Notes: generated from the letters alone by a model not told the origin. Shown: positions 1-6,810, numbered from the stretch's first letter. The stretch: 20,893 nt of DNA from Galactobacter sp. (GCA_022712075.1 JALAHE010000302.1:1-20893); one strand, 5' to 3'. Numbers and translations: made by a program.

Positions 1-96
1 CCCGTGGAGGCACGACGGCGCGTGGCCGGCCTGGGTGCCCACCGCGGCCCGGCGACGGGCACCGGAGGCGCCCACGCGCCGTCGTGCCTCCACGGG
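1..96. repeat. Long nested inverted repeat (hairpin), probable terminator or repeat element
   Basis: Positions 1-25 are the perfect reverse complement of 72-96. Inside the intervening 46 bases a second stem is possible, with GGTGCCC (34-40) pairing with GGGCACC (57-63). The element lies 11 bases beyond the stop codon of the minus-strand YgiC-like gene, so it could terminate that transcript. It could also serve a convergent gene off the left edge. It begins exactly at the window edge, so its full length is unknown. The arms contain GCACGACGGCGC (10-21), which recurs in the hairpin at 10446-10494. There is no T-tract, which is common for terminators in high-GC actinobacteria. Confidence 0.7.
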
Positions 97-107
97 CGGA
101 CGCCGTC

Positions 108-1397
108 CTACGGCTCGATGAGGTTCGGCGCGAAGCGGCAGTAGTAGTCGGTGATGGGCCCATCCGACTCGCGGATGCCCACGCCGAAGGACTCCTGGTT
201 CACGATCCATGAGCCGAGCACCGGGTGGTTGGGCCCGGCCAGCCCGGGGAAGTTCGGGAGCTCGTGGTACTGCTGGAACACCCGCTCTCCGCCGCGCCCG
301 GCGCGCCGGTACTCGGCGCCGTTGGCGGTCTCCACGCCGTCGCGCACGATCTTGATGCCGTCGCCCTCGCGCCCGAAGACGGGCTTGATGACGAAGTCAC
401 TCATGCCCTCGGGCGAGCCGAGGTAGGCAGGGAGCAGATTGGGGTGGCCGGGGTAGAGGCGCCACAGCGCCACGAGCAGGAGCTTGTTGGAGAGGAACAT
501 CTTCCACGGCGGCTCGAACCAGTTCGGGATGACGCCGGGGTAGTCAAGGAGCAGGCGGCCGAAGTGGTCGCCGTTCTCCCCGGACATGATGTCCTCCCAG
601 GGGTAGAGCTTGAAGATGTTGCGGATGGTCGGCTGCACCGAGCCGTCCTTGGCCGGGCCGCCGCCGAAGAGGTCGGTGGAGTGCATTGGATTCTCCGGCA
701 TGCCTACGAACTCGTGGCGGTCGAAGTTCCAGCCGATCTGCGCCATCTCGATGCTCGTGGTGCGCCAGCCGGCCTTCTGCGCCATCTCGGCCATGACGGC
801 CACGGTGCTCCAGTCCTCACCGGAGGGGTCGTCGGCGGAGTAGCCGTAGAAGAGCCTCCCGCCCGTGCCCTGCTGGAAGGAGCGCTGCAGCAGAACGCCC
901 CAGCGCTCGATCAGCGCGTCGTAGATGCCGTTCCACTGATCCCACGCCGGCGTCAGCTCGCCCATGTTGATGCGGTCCTGGAACCAGTCCCACTGCGTGA
1001 TCGCCGCTTCGATGAGGCCGGTGGGGGTGTCGCCGTTGTACTCGAGCAGCTTGGCGGGCGAGCCGTCGCCGGCGTAGGCCAGGTCGAAGCGCGCGTAGAC
1101 GTCCGGGGCGTTCTCATCCAGGGAGCGGCGGGCCAGCTCGAAACCCTCGTCGCTCAGCCCCAGCGTGCCGAGCTCGCCCGTGGCCATGTAGCGGGCGGCC
1201 TCGAGGCACATCTGGTGCAGCTCCTCGCTCTGGCGCTCCAGCTCCTCGACCTCGGGCAGCGTGAAGACGTACGCCGCGGCGTCGTTCCAGTACTCCACCG
1301 GGCCCACGCCCGGCTTGTGCGAGGTGGAGTAGATGAGGCCGGAACGATTGATGCTCTCGCGCCAGTTCAGGCGCGGTTCCAGCTCGATCCGCCTCAT
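108..1397 (-). CDS. Glutathionylspermidine synthase-family protein (YgiC/YjfC-like ATP-grasp amide ligase)
   Basis: A 429-residue cytosolic protein that looks like the C-terminal synthetase domain of E. coli glutathionylspermidine synthase, without the amidase domain. This is the YgiC/YjfC type. Visible landmarks are the substrate-loop motif EYNGDTPT (119-126), the segment around RINMGELTPAWDQW (142-155), and the ATP-grasp segment FVIKPVFGREGDGIKI (335-350), where Lys and Gly residues contact ATP in the family. E. coli YgiC is about 386 residues, so this copy is slightly long. The ATG overlaps the stop of the upstream lipoprotein gene in an ATGA, which implies translational coupling; I see no strong ribosome site of its own. 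The family forms amide bonds, but the substrates of stand-alone YgiC-like proteins are not settled, so glutathionylspermidine should not be assumed (actinobacteria generally lack glutathione). Confidence 0.88.
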   Translation of the reverse strand: MRRIELEPRLNWRESINRSGLIYSTSHKPGVGPVEYWNDAAAYVFTLPEVEELERQSEELHQMCLEAARYMATGELGTLGLSDEGFELARRSLDENAPDVYARFDLAYAGDGSPAKLLEYNGDTPTGLIEAAITQWDWFQDRINMGELTPAWDQWNGIYDALIERWGVLLQRSFQQGTGGRLFYGYSADDPSGEDWSTVAVMAEMAQKAGWRTTSIEMAQIGWNFDRHEFVGMPENPMHSTDLFGGGPAKDGSVQPTIRNIFKLYPWEDIMSGENGDHFGRLLLDYPGVIPNWFEPPWKMFLSNKLLLVALWRLYPGHPNLLPAYLGSPEGMSDFVIKPVFGREGDGIKIVRDGVETANGAEYRRAGRGGERVFQQYHELPNFPGLAGPNHPVLGSWIVNQESFGVGIRESDGPITDYYCRFAPNLIEP

Positions 1398-1801
1398 CCG
1401 CCGAAGCCGCCCTTCCCGGAGCCGCCAAAGCCGCCGCGGGCCGTGCCGCGCGCGAAGGTCTCGCCCTTGGAGGAGACGCCGCTGCGCGCGGTCTTGCCGT
1501 CGGGGAGCGTGGAGGTGCCGCCCGTGGCGGTTTCGCCCACGGCGGGTACGCGCGTGCGGGCGTTATTGCCGAGGAAGAAGAAGTACGGCATGAAGCCGTG
1601 GCCGTGGCTGCTGGAGCCGGACTCGTTGCACTTCTCGTCTTCGACGCGCTGCTGCGTGGTGGTGTCGCGGCAGATGCGCGCGTACTCGTCAGAGGTGTCG
1701 GTGGCGCCGTTGCCGCAGCCCGTGAGGGTCGTGGCGAGCGTGGCGGTCACACCGATGGACACGGCCACAGAGGCCCTGCGGCGGGTGGTGGTGCTTGGCA
1801 T
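1394..1801 (-). CDS. YgiB-like (DUF1190-type) lipoprotein
   Basis: A 135-residue protein starting at the ATG at 1801, which has GGAG nine bases upstream. A longer frame opens at a GTG at 1861 but lacks a ribosome site and adds an Arg/Ser-rich stretch ahead of the signal peptide. The N terminus is MPSTTTRR, then a hydrophobic stretch, then the lipobox TLTGC, so it should be lipidated and exported. Two further Cys follow (CRDTT and KCNES), then an aromatic patch (GFMPYFFFLGNN) and a Gly-rich tail with ARGGFGGSGKGGFGG. E. coli YgiB has the same order: lipobox, Cys pair, short aromatic/hydrophobic patch, and an RGGFG motif near the C terminus. YgiB is also encoded directly ahead of YgiC. The assignment rests on that shared order and context rather than strong sequence identity. 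Function is unknown. Confidence 0.75.
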   Translation of the reverse strand: MPSTTTRRRASVAVSIGVTATLATTLTGCGNGATDTSDEYARICRDTTTQQRVEDEKCNESGSSSHGHGFMPYFFFLGNNARTRVPAVGETATGGTSTLPDGKTARSGVSSKGETFARGTARGGFGGSGKGGFGG

Positions 1802-1888
1802 GGGTGCTGGCTCCGAAGTGGACCCGGAACTGCCTGACAGGCGACGCCGCCGGGTCACCACACGGCGTCGAACACTGTGAGGCTACCA

Positions 1889-1911
1889 GCCGCGGGCGCG
1901 CCGCCCGCGGC
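1889..1911 (-). terminator. GC hairpin downstream of the 3-HIBDH-family gene
   Basis: GCCGCGGGCG (1889-1898) pairs perfectly with CGCCCGCGGC (1902-1911) across a 3-base loop. It sits 9 bases past the stop codon at 1920 and about 90 bases before the lipoprotein ATG. It probably separates the two minus-strand transcripts. There is no U-tract. Confidence 0.6.
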
Positions 1912-1919
1912 CGAGATCT

Positions 1920-2831
1920 TCAGTCGCCTTCACCCGCGATGTAGCGCCGCGTGACGGACATATCGCGGTCGCCGAGGCCTGCTTCGACGATGCGGGTGAA
2001 GCTGGCCTCGAGCGCCGGCAGGGCCTCGGCCGCCGTGCCCGTAGTCTCGGCGACCTCGAGGCCGCAGCGCAGGTCCTTCAGCAGGTACTTGGCGGCGCCG
2101 GAGGGGGAGTCGTCGTGCTCCACGAGGCGCTGCTTGCGCGTGGTGAGCAGGCGCGAGCCGGCGTAGCCGCCGTCCAGCAGGTCCCACATCGCCTGCACGT
2201 CCAGCCCGGAGCGCTCGGCCAGGACGGTGGCCTCGCCGAGCGCCAGGATCGTCGCGGAGACCACGAGCTGGTTGCACGCCTTGGCGACCTCGCCCGCGCC
2301 CACGGGGCCCAGGCGCACGGCGCTGCCGCACGGGGCCAGCGCGCGGGCGGCGGCGGCGCAATCGGCCTCGGAGCCGCCCATCATGATGGAGAGTGTGCCG
2401 GCCACGGCTCCGTCCACGCCGCCGGAGACGGGCGCGTCGACGAGCCGCGCGCGGCCATCGGAGGCCTCCGCGACGCGCTCGGCGAGGGCCCGCACGGCCA
2501 CGGCGGAGCTTGTGGAACCGATGAGGATCAGGAGCTCGCCCGCGCGCTCGGTGACCCGGGAGAGCAAGCCGGGCACGGCGCCGTCGGGCGTTCCGAAGAG
2601 CACCGCCTCCGCCTCCGGGACGTCGGGGAGCATGAGCAGGACGGCGTCGCACGCGGCGGCGAGCGAGGGGTAGTCGGCGTGCCACGTGGCGCCGGCCTCC
2701 ACGAGCGCTGGGCGGGGCGAGCGGCCGGCCGCGTGGACCCGGCCGTGGCCCTCGAGCAGGCGCAGCGCCATGGGCTCGCCCATGGCGCCCAGGCCGATCA
2801 CGCCGACGCTGGGGGCGGTGGGGTGGTTCAT
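1920..2831 (-). CDS. NAD(P)-dependent beta-hydroxyacid dehydrogenase (3-hydroxyisobutyrate dehydrogenase family)
   Basis: A 303-residue cytosolic oxidoreductase, the usual length for the family. The N-terminal Rossmann fold carries GVIGLGAMG (10-18), which binds the dinucleotide. The substrate-binding signature DAPVSGGVDGAVAGTLSIM spans 132-150, and the catalytic Lys is in GEVAKACNQL (K184). The C-terminal helical domain follows. Family members oxidise 3-hydroxyisobutyrate, tartronate semialdehyde, 6-phosphogluconate or related acids, or reduce imines; the sequence alone does not say which. AGGAGG lies four bases before the ATG. It is divergent from the DUF1990 gene and separated from the downstream lipoprotein gene by a hairpin, so it is probably monocistronic. 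No valine-catabolic genes adjoin it, so the symbol mmsB is not justified. Confidence 0.88.
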   Translation of the reverse strand: MNHPTAPSVGVIGLGAMGEPMALRLLEGHGRVHAAGRSPRPALVEAGATWHADYPSLAAACDAVLLMLPDVPEAEAVLFGTPDGAVPGLLSRVTERAGELLILIGSTSSAVAVRALAERVAEASDGRARLVDAPVSGGVDGAVAGTLSIMMGGSEADCAAAARALAPCGSAVRLGPVGAGEVAKACNQLVVSATILALGEATVLAERSGLDVQAMWDLLDGGYAGSRLLTTRKQRLVEHDDSPSGAAKYLLKDLRCGLEVAETTGTAAEALPALEASFTRIVEAGLGDRDMSVTRRYIAGEGD

Positions 2832-2900
2832 GCGTCCTCCTAGGCTCCCGGGTGTGGTGTCATCTCATCACGGGAGAACGAAGGGTGGTCGGAGATGACG
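2832..2900. promoter_or_regulatory. Divergent intergenic region with a 6-bp inverted repeat
   Basis: This short gap must hold the promoters of both the reductase (minus) and the DUF1990 gene (plus). CTCCCG (2845-2850) is repeated inverted as CGGGAG (2871-2876), a possible shared operator or fortuitous stem. I could not identify convincing -35/-10 pairs. Confidence 0.35.
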
Positions 2901-3404
2901 ATGGGCGGTGGGCGCGGCCTGACCATGCCGGGGGAGCGGAGCTGGGGCACGACGCCGCGCGGGTACCTCCGCGCGGAGCTCACCGCGGGCGTGGGGTCCG
3001 GTGAGGCGGCTTGGGAGGCCGCCGCAGCGGCCCTGCTCGAGTGGGGCGTGAAGACCCGCAGCGGCTTCTCGGTGACGCCGCCCGGCGTGGCGGTGGCCGG
3101 GGCCCGGCCCACGATCGTGGTGAGGGCGCTCGGGGTCACGGTGCGCGAGCCCGTGGAGGTGGTGGAGGTCGTTGACACGCCGCGGCGCGTGGCCCTGGCC
3201 TACCGGACGTTGCCGGGGCATCCGGTGCGGGGCGAGGAGGCGTTCATCCTGCACCGCGACGCCGAGGGCGGGTCGTTCTCGCTGACGCTGAGGTCCCTGA
3301 CACGGCCGTCCGATCGGCCCGGCTGGGCGCTGGCGTTTCCAGCGTTGCTCGTGGCGCAGGCCGCGGTGCGCCGGCGCTACTTCAGGGCGTTGCGCCCGCG
3401 CTGA
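2901..3404 (+). CDS. DUF1990 family protein
   Basis: A 167-residue protein recognised by the DUF1990 pattern: AELTAGVGSGEAAWEAAAAA, then WGVKTRSGF, RVALAYRTLPGHPVRGEEAF, and a C-terminal FRALRPR-type end. The family is common in actinobacteria and has no established function; proteins are usually 150-200 residues, soluble, and resemble lipid-binding or START-like folds. I chose the ATG at 2901 because GGAG (2891-2894) lies six bases upstream. The ATG at 2895 follows that GGAG immediately and would extend the protein by two residues. Transcription diverges from the reductase gene. A stem at 3433-3455 follows and may terminate it. Confidence 0.8.
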   Translation: MGGGRGLTMPGERSWGTTPRGYLRAELTAGVGSGEAAWEAAAAALLEWGVKTRSGFSVTPPGVAVAGARPTIVVRALGVTVREPVEVVEVVDTPRRVALAYRTLPGHPVRGEEAFILHRDAEGGSFSLTLRSLTRPSDRPGWALAFPALLVAQAAVRRRYFRALRPR

Positions 3405-3564
3405 AGGCGGCTGGAGCCCGGGAGAGGTGCATCGTTGGCTGGCATCTTGCCAACGCGGGCGAACACTGATTCAGTAGGCGATGCATTCTGCACACTGTCA
3501 TCTTTGCTTGAGGTCTGAGGTCCGCAGTGCGTTCGGGGGAACGCGCGGGCCAAAGGGGGTTGTC
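3405..3564 (+). promoter_or_regulatory. Structured, palindrome-rich leader upstream of the secreted protein
   Basis: This gap is less GC-rich than its surroundings and dense in inverted repeats. TGCATCG (3428-3434) pairs with CGATGCA (3479-3485). Nested within are CGTTGGC (3433-3439) with GCCAACG (3449-3455) and the near-palindrome ACTGATTCAGT (3464-3474). A separate hairpin, GCGTTC/GAACGC with a GGGG loop, spans 3529-3544, about 20 bases before the start codon. TTGCCA (3448-3453) with a weak TTCAGT (3470-3475) at 16-base spacing might be a promoter. The element may be a terminator for DUF1990, an operator, or an RNA leader; the sequence does not decide. Confidence 0.45.
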
Positions 3565-4527
3565 ATGCCTGGTCGTCACACCGCCGCGCCCGCGTGGCTC
3601 GCCGTGGGCCCCGCCCGCTACGGCGCGCGCCAAGGCGTGCGCTTTGCAGCGTGGGGAGCCATCGCGACCGCCGCTGTCGCCGGGACCACGCTGAGCACCG
3701 TGCAGGTGCCAGCGGCGTCGACGGCCGAGGCCGCCCCTGCCGTTGTGGATCCGGGGGAGCTCGAGTCGGTGATTGCCGGTGCGGCGCGGGCCCAAGGGCC
3801 AGTGGTGAAGGTGCTCGGGGTCGACGGCTCCGGCTCGGCTGCGCCCGGTGCGGCGGCCGCACAGGGGCAGGGGCAGGGAACGAGCGGTGACGGCACCACG
3901 CCCGAGGGGGAGTGGCCCGGGGCAACGCCGGGCGTTCGCGTTCCGGCCACCGGTTCGGGGGCAACGCCCGCGACGTCGTCTGGTGCGCCGGCCGCGGTGG
4001 TCGGGGGCACCCCCGCCGCGCGGCCCTCCGTGGACACCCAGGCGAAGCCGAAGCCCCTCACGGGCCGGCCCTCCGTCGCGACGCCTAGCAAGCCTGCACC
4101 CGCGAAGCCGACGCCGGCGAAGCCTGCGCCTACCACGCCCACGCCCCCACCGACGACGCCGGAGCCGAGCAAGCCAGCGCCCGCGAAGCCAACGCCTTCC
4201 AAGCCGGCACCGCCCACCCCGGAACCGAGCAAACCGGCGCCGTCAAAGCCGGCCCCCTCCCGCCCGGGTGACGGCTCCGGCACCAACGGCACGGCCCCGG
4301 GCAAGGGCGGCGGCCACGGGAAGGGGCACGGGACCGGCAAAGGCAACGGCCATGGGAACGGGCACGGTCAAGGCAAGGGGGAGCACCAGTCCCAGGGACA
4401 GGGGCAGGGCAAGCACGCCGATCGCGGGGCGCAGGGCCGCTCGGAGGACCGCTCGGACCGCGGGTCGTCGCGCGGGGGCAAGCACGCCGACCGCGGCCAG
4501 GGGGGTCGCGGCAAGCACCGCGGCTGA
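3565..4527 (+). CDS. Secreted low-complexity protein, Pro/Lys-rich then Gly/His-rich (function unknown)
   Basis: A 320-residue protein. The ATG at 3565 is chosen because AAAGGGGG lies five bases upstream and the signal peptide starts there; an in-frame ATG at 3481 lies inside the palindromic leader. The long basic N-region is followed by a hydrophobic core (about 27-50) and a probable AEA|AP signal peptidase site near 56. A short ordered-looking stretch (57-87, VDPGELESVIAGAARAQG) follows. Next come Ala/Gly/Thr-rich sequence, KPAP/KPTP/EPSKP repeats (about 160-233), and a tail of GKG/GHG/GQG/KHADRG units (246-320) with nine His and many basic residues. There is no catalytic domain, LPXTG motif or C-terminal anchor. 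Pro/Lys-rich stretches commonly span the cell wall. The N terminus resembles actinobacterial cell-wall hydrolases, but no such domain follows. A hairpin lies just past the stop. Confidence 0.72.
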   Translation: MPGRHTAAPAWLAVGPARYGARQGVRFAAWGAIATAAVAGTTLSTVQVPAASTAEAAPAVVDPGELESVIAGAARAQGPVVKVLGVDGSGSAAPGAAAAQGQGQGTSGDGTTPEGEWPGATPGVRVPATGSGATPATSSGAPAAVVGGTPAARPSVDTQAKPKPLTGRPSVATPSKPAPAKPTPAKPAPTTPTPPPTTPEPSKPAPAKPTPSKPAPPTPEPSKPAPSKPAPSRPGDGSGTNGTAPGKGGGHGKGHGTGKGNGHGNGHGQGKGEHQSQGQGQGKHADRGAQGRSEDRSDRGSSRGGKHADRGQGGRGKHRG

Positions 4528-4548
4528 ACCGAGCCGCGCGGCGTGATC

Positions 4549-4566
4549 CGCTCCGCCCGCGGAGCG
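4549..4566. terminator. Bidirectional hairpin between convergent genes
   Basis: CGCTCCG (4549-4555) and CGGAGCG (4560-4566) form a perfect 7-bp stem with a CCCG loop. It lies in the 41-base gap between the stops of the secreted-protein gene (plus) and the Lrp-family gene (minus), so it can terminate both. Confidence 0.65.
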
Positions 4567-4568
4567 AA

Positions 4569-5072
4569 CTACTCGGCCGCTGAGGGAACGGCCTCCCCGA
4601 CGCCCCAGCCGTAGGCAAGCTTGTGGGCTTCCAGCACAAAGAAGGTCTCCGTGCTCGCCACCCCGGGAACCTTCTGGAGGTGCTCGAACATGAACTCGGC
4701 GTAGTGGCCGACGTCCTTGCAGACCACCTCGACCATCACGTCGAAGCTGCCGGTGGTCAGCACCACGTAGCTGGTCTCGGGGAACTCGCTCAGCGCGGCG
4801 CAGACGTCCCTGCCGGTGCCCGGCTCGCACCGGACGCCGATGAGCGCGAGCCGATCGAAGCCGATGTTGAGCGGGTTGGCGATGCCAACGATTTGGAGAA
4901 CGCCCGATTCCTCGAGCCGCTGAACGCGGTAGCGCACCGACGAGGCGGGGACGTTGAACTCCTCCGCCAGCGCGCTGAAGGGCTTGCGCCCATCCTTCTG
5001 CAGCGCGGCGATCAGCTTGCGATCGAGTTCGTCCAGCGCTGGCGCGGCCGGCTGGCGATGCTCTTCCTTCAC
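4569..5072 (-). CDS. Lrp/AsnC family transcriptional regulator
   Basis: A 167-residue DNA-binding regulator of normal family length. The start is the GTG at 5072, with AGGAG five bases upstream. An in-frame extension back to 5123 would run into the terminator stem and is rejected. The AsnC-type winged HTH spans about 13-62 (ALDELDRKLIAALQKDGR, then the recognition helix around VPASSVRYRVQRLEESG). The RAM effector/oligomerisation domain spans about 72-147, with the conserved GSFDVMVEV (108-116). Family members form dimers to octamers and sense amino acids or related small molecules. It lies downstream of the aldehyde dehydrogenase on the same strand but beyond a strong hairpin. The aldehyde dehydrogenase/permease divergent promoter is the likely target, by location. 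Confidence 0.9.
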   Translation of the reverse strand: MKEEHRQPAAPALDELDRKLIAALQKDGRKPFSALAEEFNVPASSVRYRVQRLEESGVLQIVGIANPLNIGFDRLALIGVRCEPGTGRDVCAALSEFPETSYVVLTTGSFDVMVEVVCKDVGHYAEFMFEHLQKVPGVASTETFFVLEAHKLAYGWGVGEAVPSAAE

Positions 5073-5108
5073 GGGGACTCCTGACGGATGAAAGGGTGCC
5101 ATGGGGTG

Positions 5109-5144
5109 CGTGAGCCCCCGCATCCGAGGATACGGGGGCTCACG
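5109..5144 (-). terminator. Strong terminator downstream of the aldehyde dehydrogenase gene
   Basis: Positions 5109-5120 pair perfectly with 5133-5144 (12 bp, core GAGCCCCCG/CGGGGGCTC). Inside, ATC/GAT can pair across one mismatch to leave a CGAG tetraloop. It begins 16 bases past the aldehyde dehydrogenase stop and 36 bases ahead of the regulator's start, so the regulator probably depends on read-through or a promoter I could not find. Confidence 0.75.
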
Positions 5145-5160
5145 GGATCCGCGGTGTTGC

Positions 5161-6612
5161 TCAGTCGCCGATGTGCAGCACGCCGGTGCGCAGATCGGTC
5201 ATGTCGTGCAGCGTGTACACGCCGCCGATGCGTCCCCAGCCGGTTCCCTTGCCGCCGGCGCCGCCGAACGGCATGTTGATGTCCCACCAGCCGTTGGAGT
5301 CGTTGACGACCACCTGGCCCGTCTCCAGCTCCTCCATGAAGCGGAAGGCGCGGTTGATGTCCTTGGTGAACACGGCGGACTGCAGGCCCAGCGCGTCGGA
5401 GTTGGCGATGCGCAGCGCGTCGTCGTCGTCCTTGGCGGTGATGATCGGCAGCACCGGGCCGAAGGACTCCTCCTTGGCCAGGAGTGAGTCCTCGGTGACG
5501 CCGTCCACCACGGTGAAGTTGTAGTAGAGGTCGGTCGGGAAGCCCTCCGCGCGCCCTCCGCCCACGAGGATGTCGAAGCCGCGCTCGCGGGCGTCCTCCA
5601 TGTGGCGATCCATCTTGGCGGCAACGCCCTCGTTGTTGAGGGGGCCGAGGTTGGTGTCGGCGGAGAACGGATCGCCCAGCTGGACGGTCTTGGAGTACTC
5701 GAGCACGGCGGCGACGAAGGCATCGTGGGCGGCCTCGACAACGATGACGCGCTCGGTGGCGCAGCAGACCTGACCGGCGCAGTAGAACGCGGAGTCGACG
5801 GCGGCCTTGGCCGCGCGCTTCATGTCGGCGTCCTCCAGCACCACGACGGGGCCGTTGCCGGAGCATTCCATGACGGAGCGCTTGAGGCCGGCGGTCGCCG
5901 CGATCTTGGCTCCCGTCGCGGAGGAACCGATGAAGCCGATGGCGTGGATGCCCTCGTGCGCCACGAGCTGCGAGCCGAAATCGCCCTCGCCCGGGAGCAC
6001 GCTCACGAGGCCGGCAGGAAGCCCGGCCTCAACGAGGCACCCCATGGCGGCCAGGACGGTGAGCGAGGTGTGCGTCGGGGGCTTGACGACCAGGGCGTTG
6101 CCCGTCGCCAGGCCCGGGGCCACGAACTCCGTGAACATGAGCAGCGGGAAGTTCCAGGGAGTGATGATGCCCCAGGTGCCCACGGCCTCGCGGCGCGTGA
6201 ACATGCGCTTGGTCGTGTCGGTCGAGGGAAGCGTCTCGCCGTAGAGGCGGACGGCATCCTCGGCGTGCAGGTGGAAGAGCTGCGCCGCCTCGTTGATGTC
6301 GGCCAGCGACTCGCTCAGCGGCTTGCCCTGCTCCAGGGTCTGCAGCCGGGCCAACTCCTCGGCGCGCTCGGAGAGCTTGTCGCCGATGCGGTGGCAGATC
6401 TCGGCGCGCTGCCAGACGCCCACCTTGCGCCACGCACGCTGGGCCTCGTTCGCGGCCGCGACGGCGCGGTTCAGGTCCTCGGAGGTCGGCACCGGGAGGG
6501 AAGCGACGACCTCGCCGGTGGCGGGGCTGACGATGTCCACCCGCTCCGTGCCGGCGCCGTCGCTGTACTCGCCGGCGATGAACAACTGGGGGCTGGCGTT
6601 CAAGGTCTGCAT
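5161..6612 (-). CDS. NAD(P)-dependent aldehyde dehydrogenase
   Basis: A 483-residue cytosolic enzyme oxidising an aldehyde to the acid. Landmarks are TPWNFP (151-156, Asn154 for the oxyanion hole), VVKPP (K177, cofactor), GFIGSSATG (226-234, Rossmann glycine loop), the general base Glu249 in MECSGNGP, and the nucleophile Cys283 in AGQVCCATER. The C-terminal motif is PFGGAGGKGTGWGR. The usual ELGG around the base is ECSG here, a substitution but with Glu retained. AGGAG lies upstream of the ATG. It is divergent from an amino-acid permease/FAD oxidoreductase operon, so a role downstream of amine oxidation (aminoaldehyde or semialdehyde oxidation, as PuuC or GabD do) is a reasonable inference. 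Substrate is not determined by sequence. Confidence 0.92.
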   Translation of the reverse strand: MQTLNASPQLFIAGEYSDGAGTERVDIVSPATGEVVASLPVPTSEDLNRAVAAANEAQRAWRKVGVWQRAEICHRIGDKLSERAEELARLQTLEQGKPLSESLADINEAAQLFHLHAEDAVRLYGETLPSTDTTKRMFTRREAVGTWGIITPWNFPLLMFTEFVAPGLATGNALVVKPPTHTSLTVLAAMGCLVEAGLPAGLVSVLPGEGDFGSQLVAHEGIHAIGFIGSSATGAKIAATAGLKRSVMECSGNGPVVVLEDADMKRAAKAAVDSAFYCAGQVCCATERVIVVEAAHDAFVAAVLEYSKTVQLGDPFSADTNLGPLNNEGVAAKMDRHMEDARERGFDILVGGGRAEGFPTDLYYNFTVVDGVTEDSLLAKEESFGPVLPIITAKDDDDALRIANSDALGLQSAVFTKDINRAFRFMEELETGQVVVNDSNGWWDINMPFGGAGGKGTGWGRIGGVYTLHDMTDLRTGVLHIGD

Positions 6613-6810
6613 GCTGCTTCTCTCCTGTGGGGACGAAGGGGAATGCCGCCACGCTAGCCAAGGTTTTGTGATCTAGGCAATAGTTGACGGAAAGATTTTG
6701 CGGATTCAACACTGACTCACCCAAACTCTTGATGCATCGGCAAAAGGTGGGGCACAGTGTCCTGCATCACCCCCCTTGCACGCTCACGTGCCGAACGAAC
6801 GGAGATCGTC
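6613..6810. promoter_or_regulatory. Divergent promoter region with three TTTTG(N)2GAT-like elements
   Basis: The lowest-GC stretch of the window separates the aldehyde dehydrogenase (minus) from the permease operon (plus). Three related elements lie here: TTTTGTGATC (6664-6673, plus), TTTTGCGGAT (6696-6705, plus), and the inverted copy ATCGGCAAAA (6736-6745, reading TTTTGCCGAT on minus). Starts are 32 and 40 bases apart, close to integral helical turns. A minus-strand promoter is plausible: TTGCCT (complement of 6675-6680), 18 bases, TAGCGT (complement of 6651-6656). A weaker plus promoter is TTGATG (6729-6734), 18 bases, CACAGT (6753-6758). One element falls in each promoter's spacer. Lrp-type regulators often bind phased arrays, so the regulator at 4569-5072 is the obvious candidate. 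Confidence 0.55.

Noticed and set aside
1801..1861. GTG start at 1861 for the YgiB-like lipoprotein
   Set aside because: The extra 20 residues (Arg/Ser-rich) would precede a normal signal peptide and no ribosome site supports that start.
225..1880. 551-codon open frame on plus antisense to the YgiC/YgiB-like pair
   Set aside because: The minus-strand genes have clear family motifs; this frame has none.
3405..3564. c-di-AMP (ydaO-type) riboswitch ahead of the secreted protein
   Set aside because: Only the CGGGGGAAC string resembles the motif. The other conserved blocks could not be found, so it is not listed as a riboswitch; a covariance search would decide.
4020..4500. CRISPR-like or tandem DNA repeat inside the secreted-protein gene
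   Set aside because: The repetition is at the codon level (KPAP, GHG units) with variable spacing and synonymous differences; there are no constant repeats with unique spacers.
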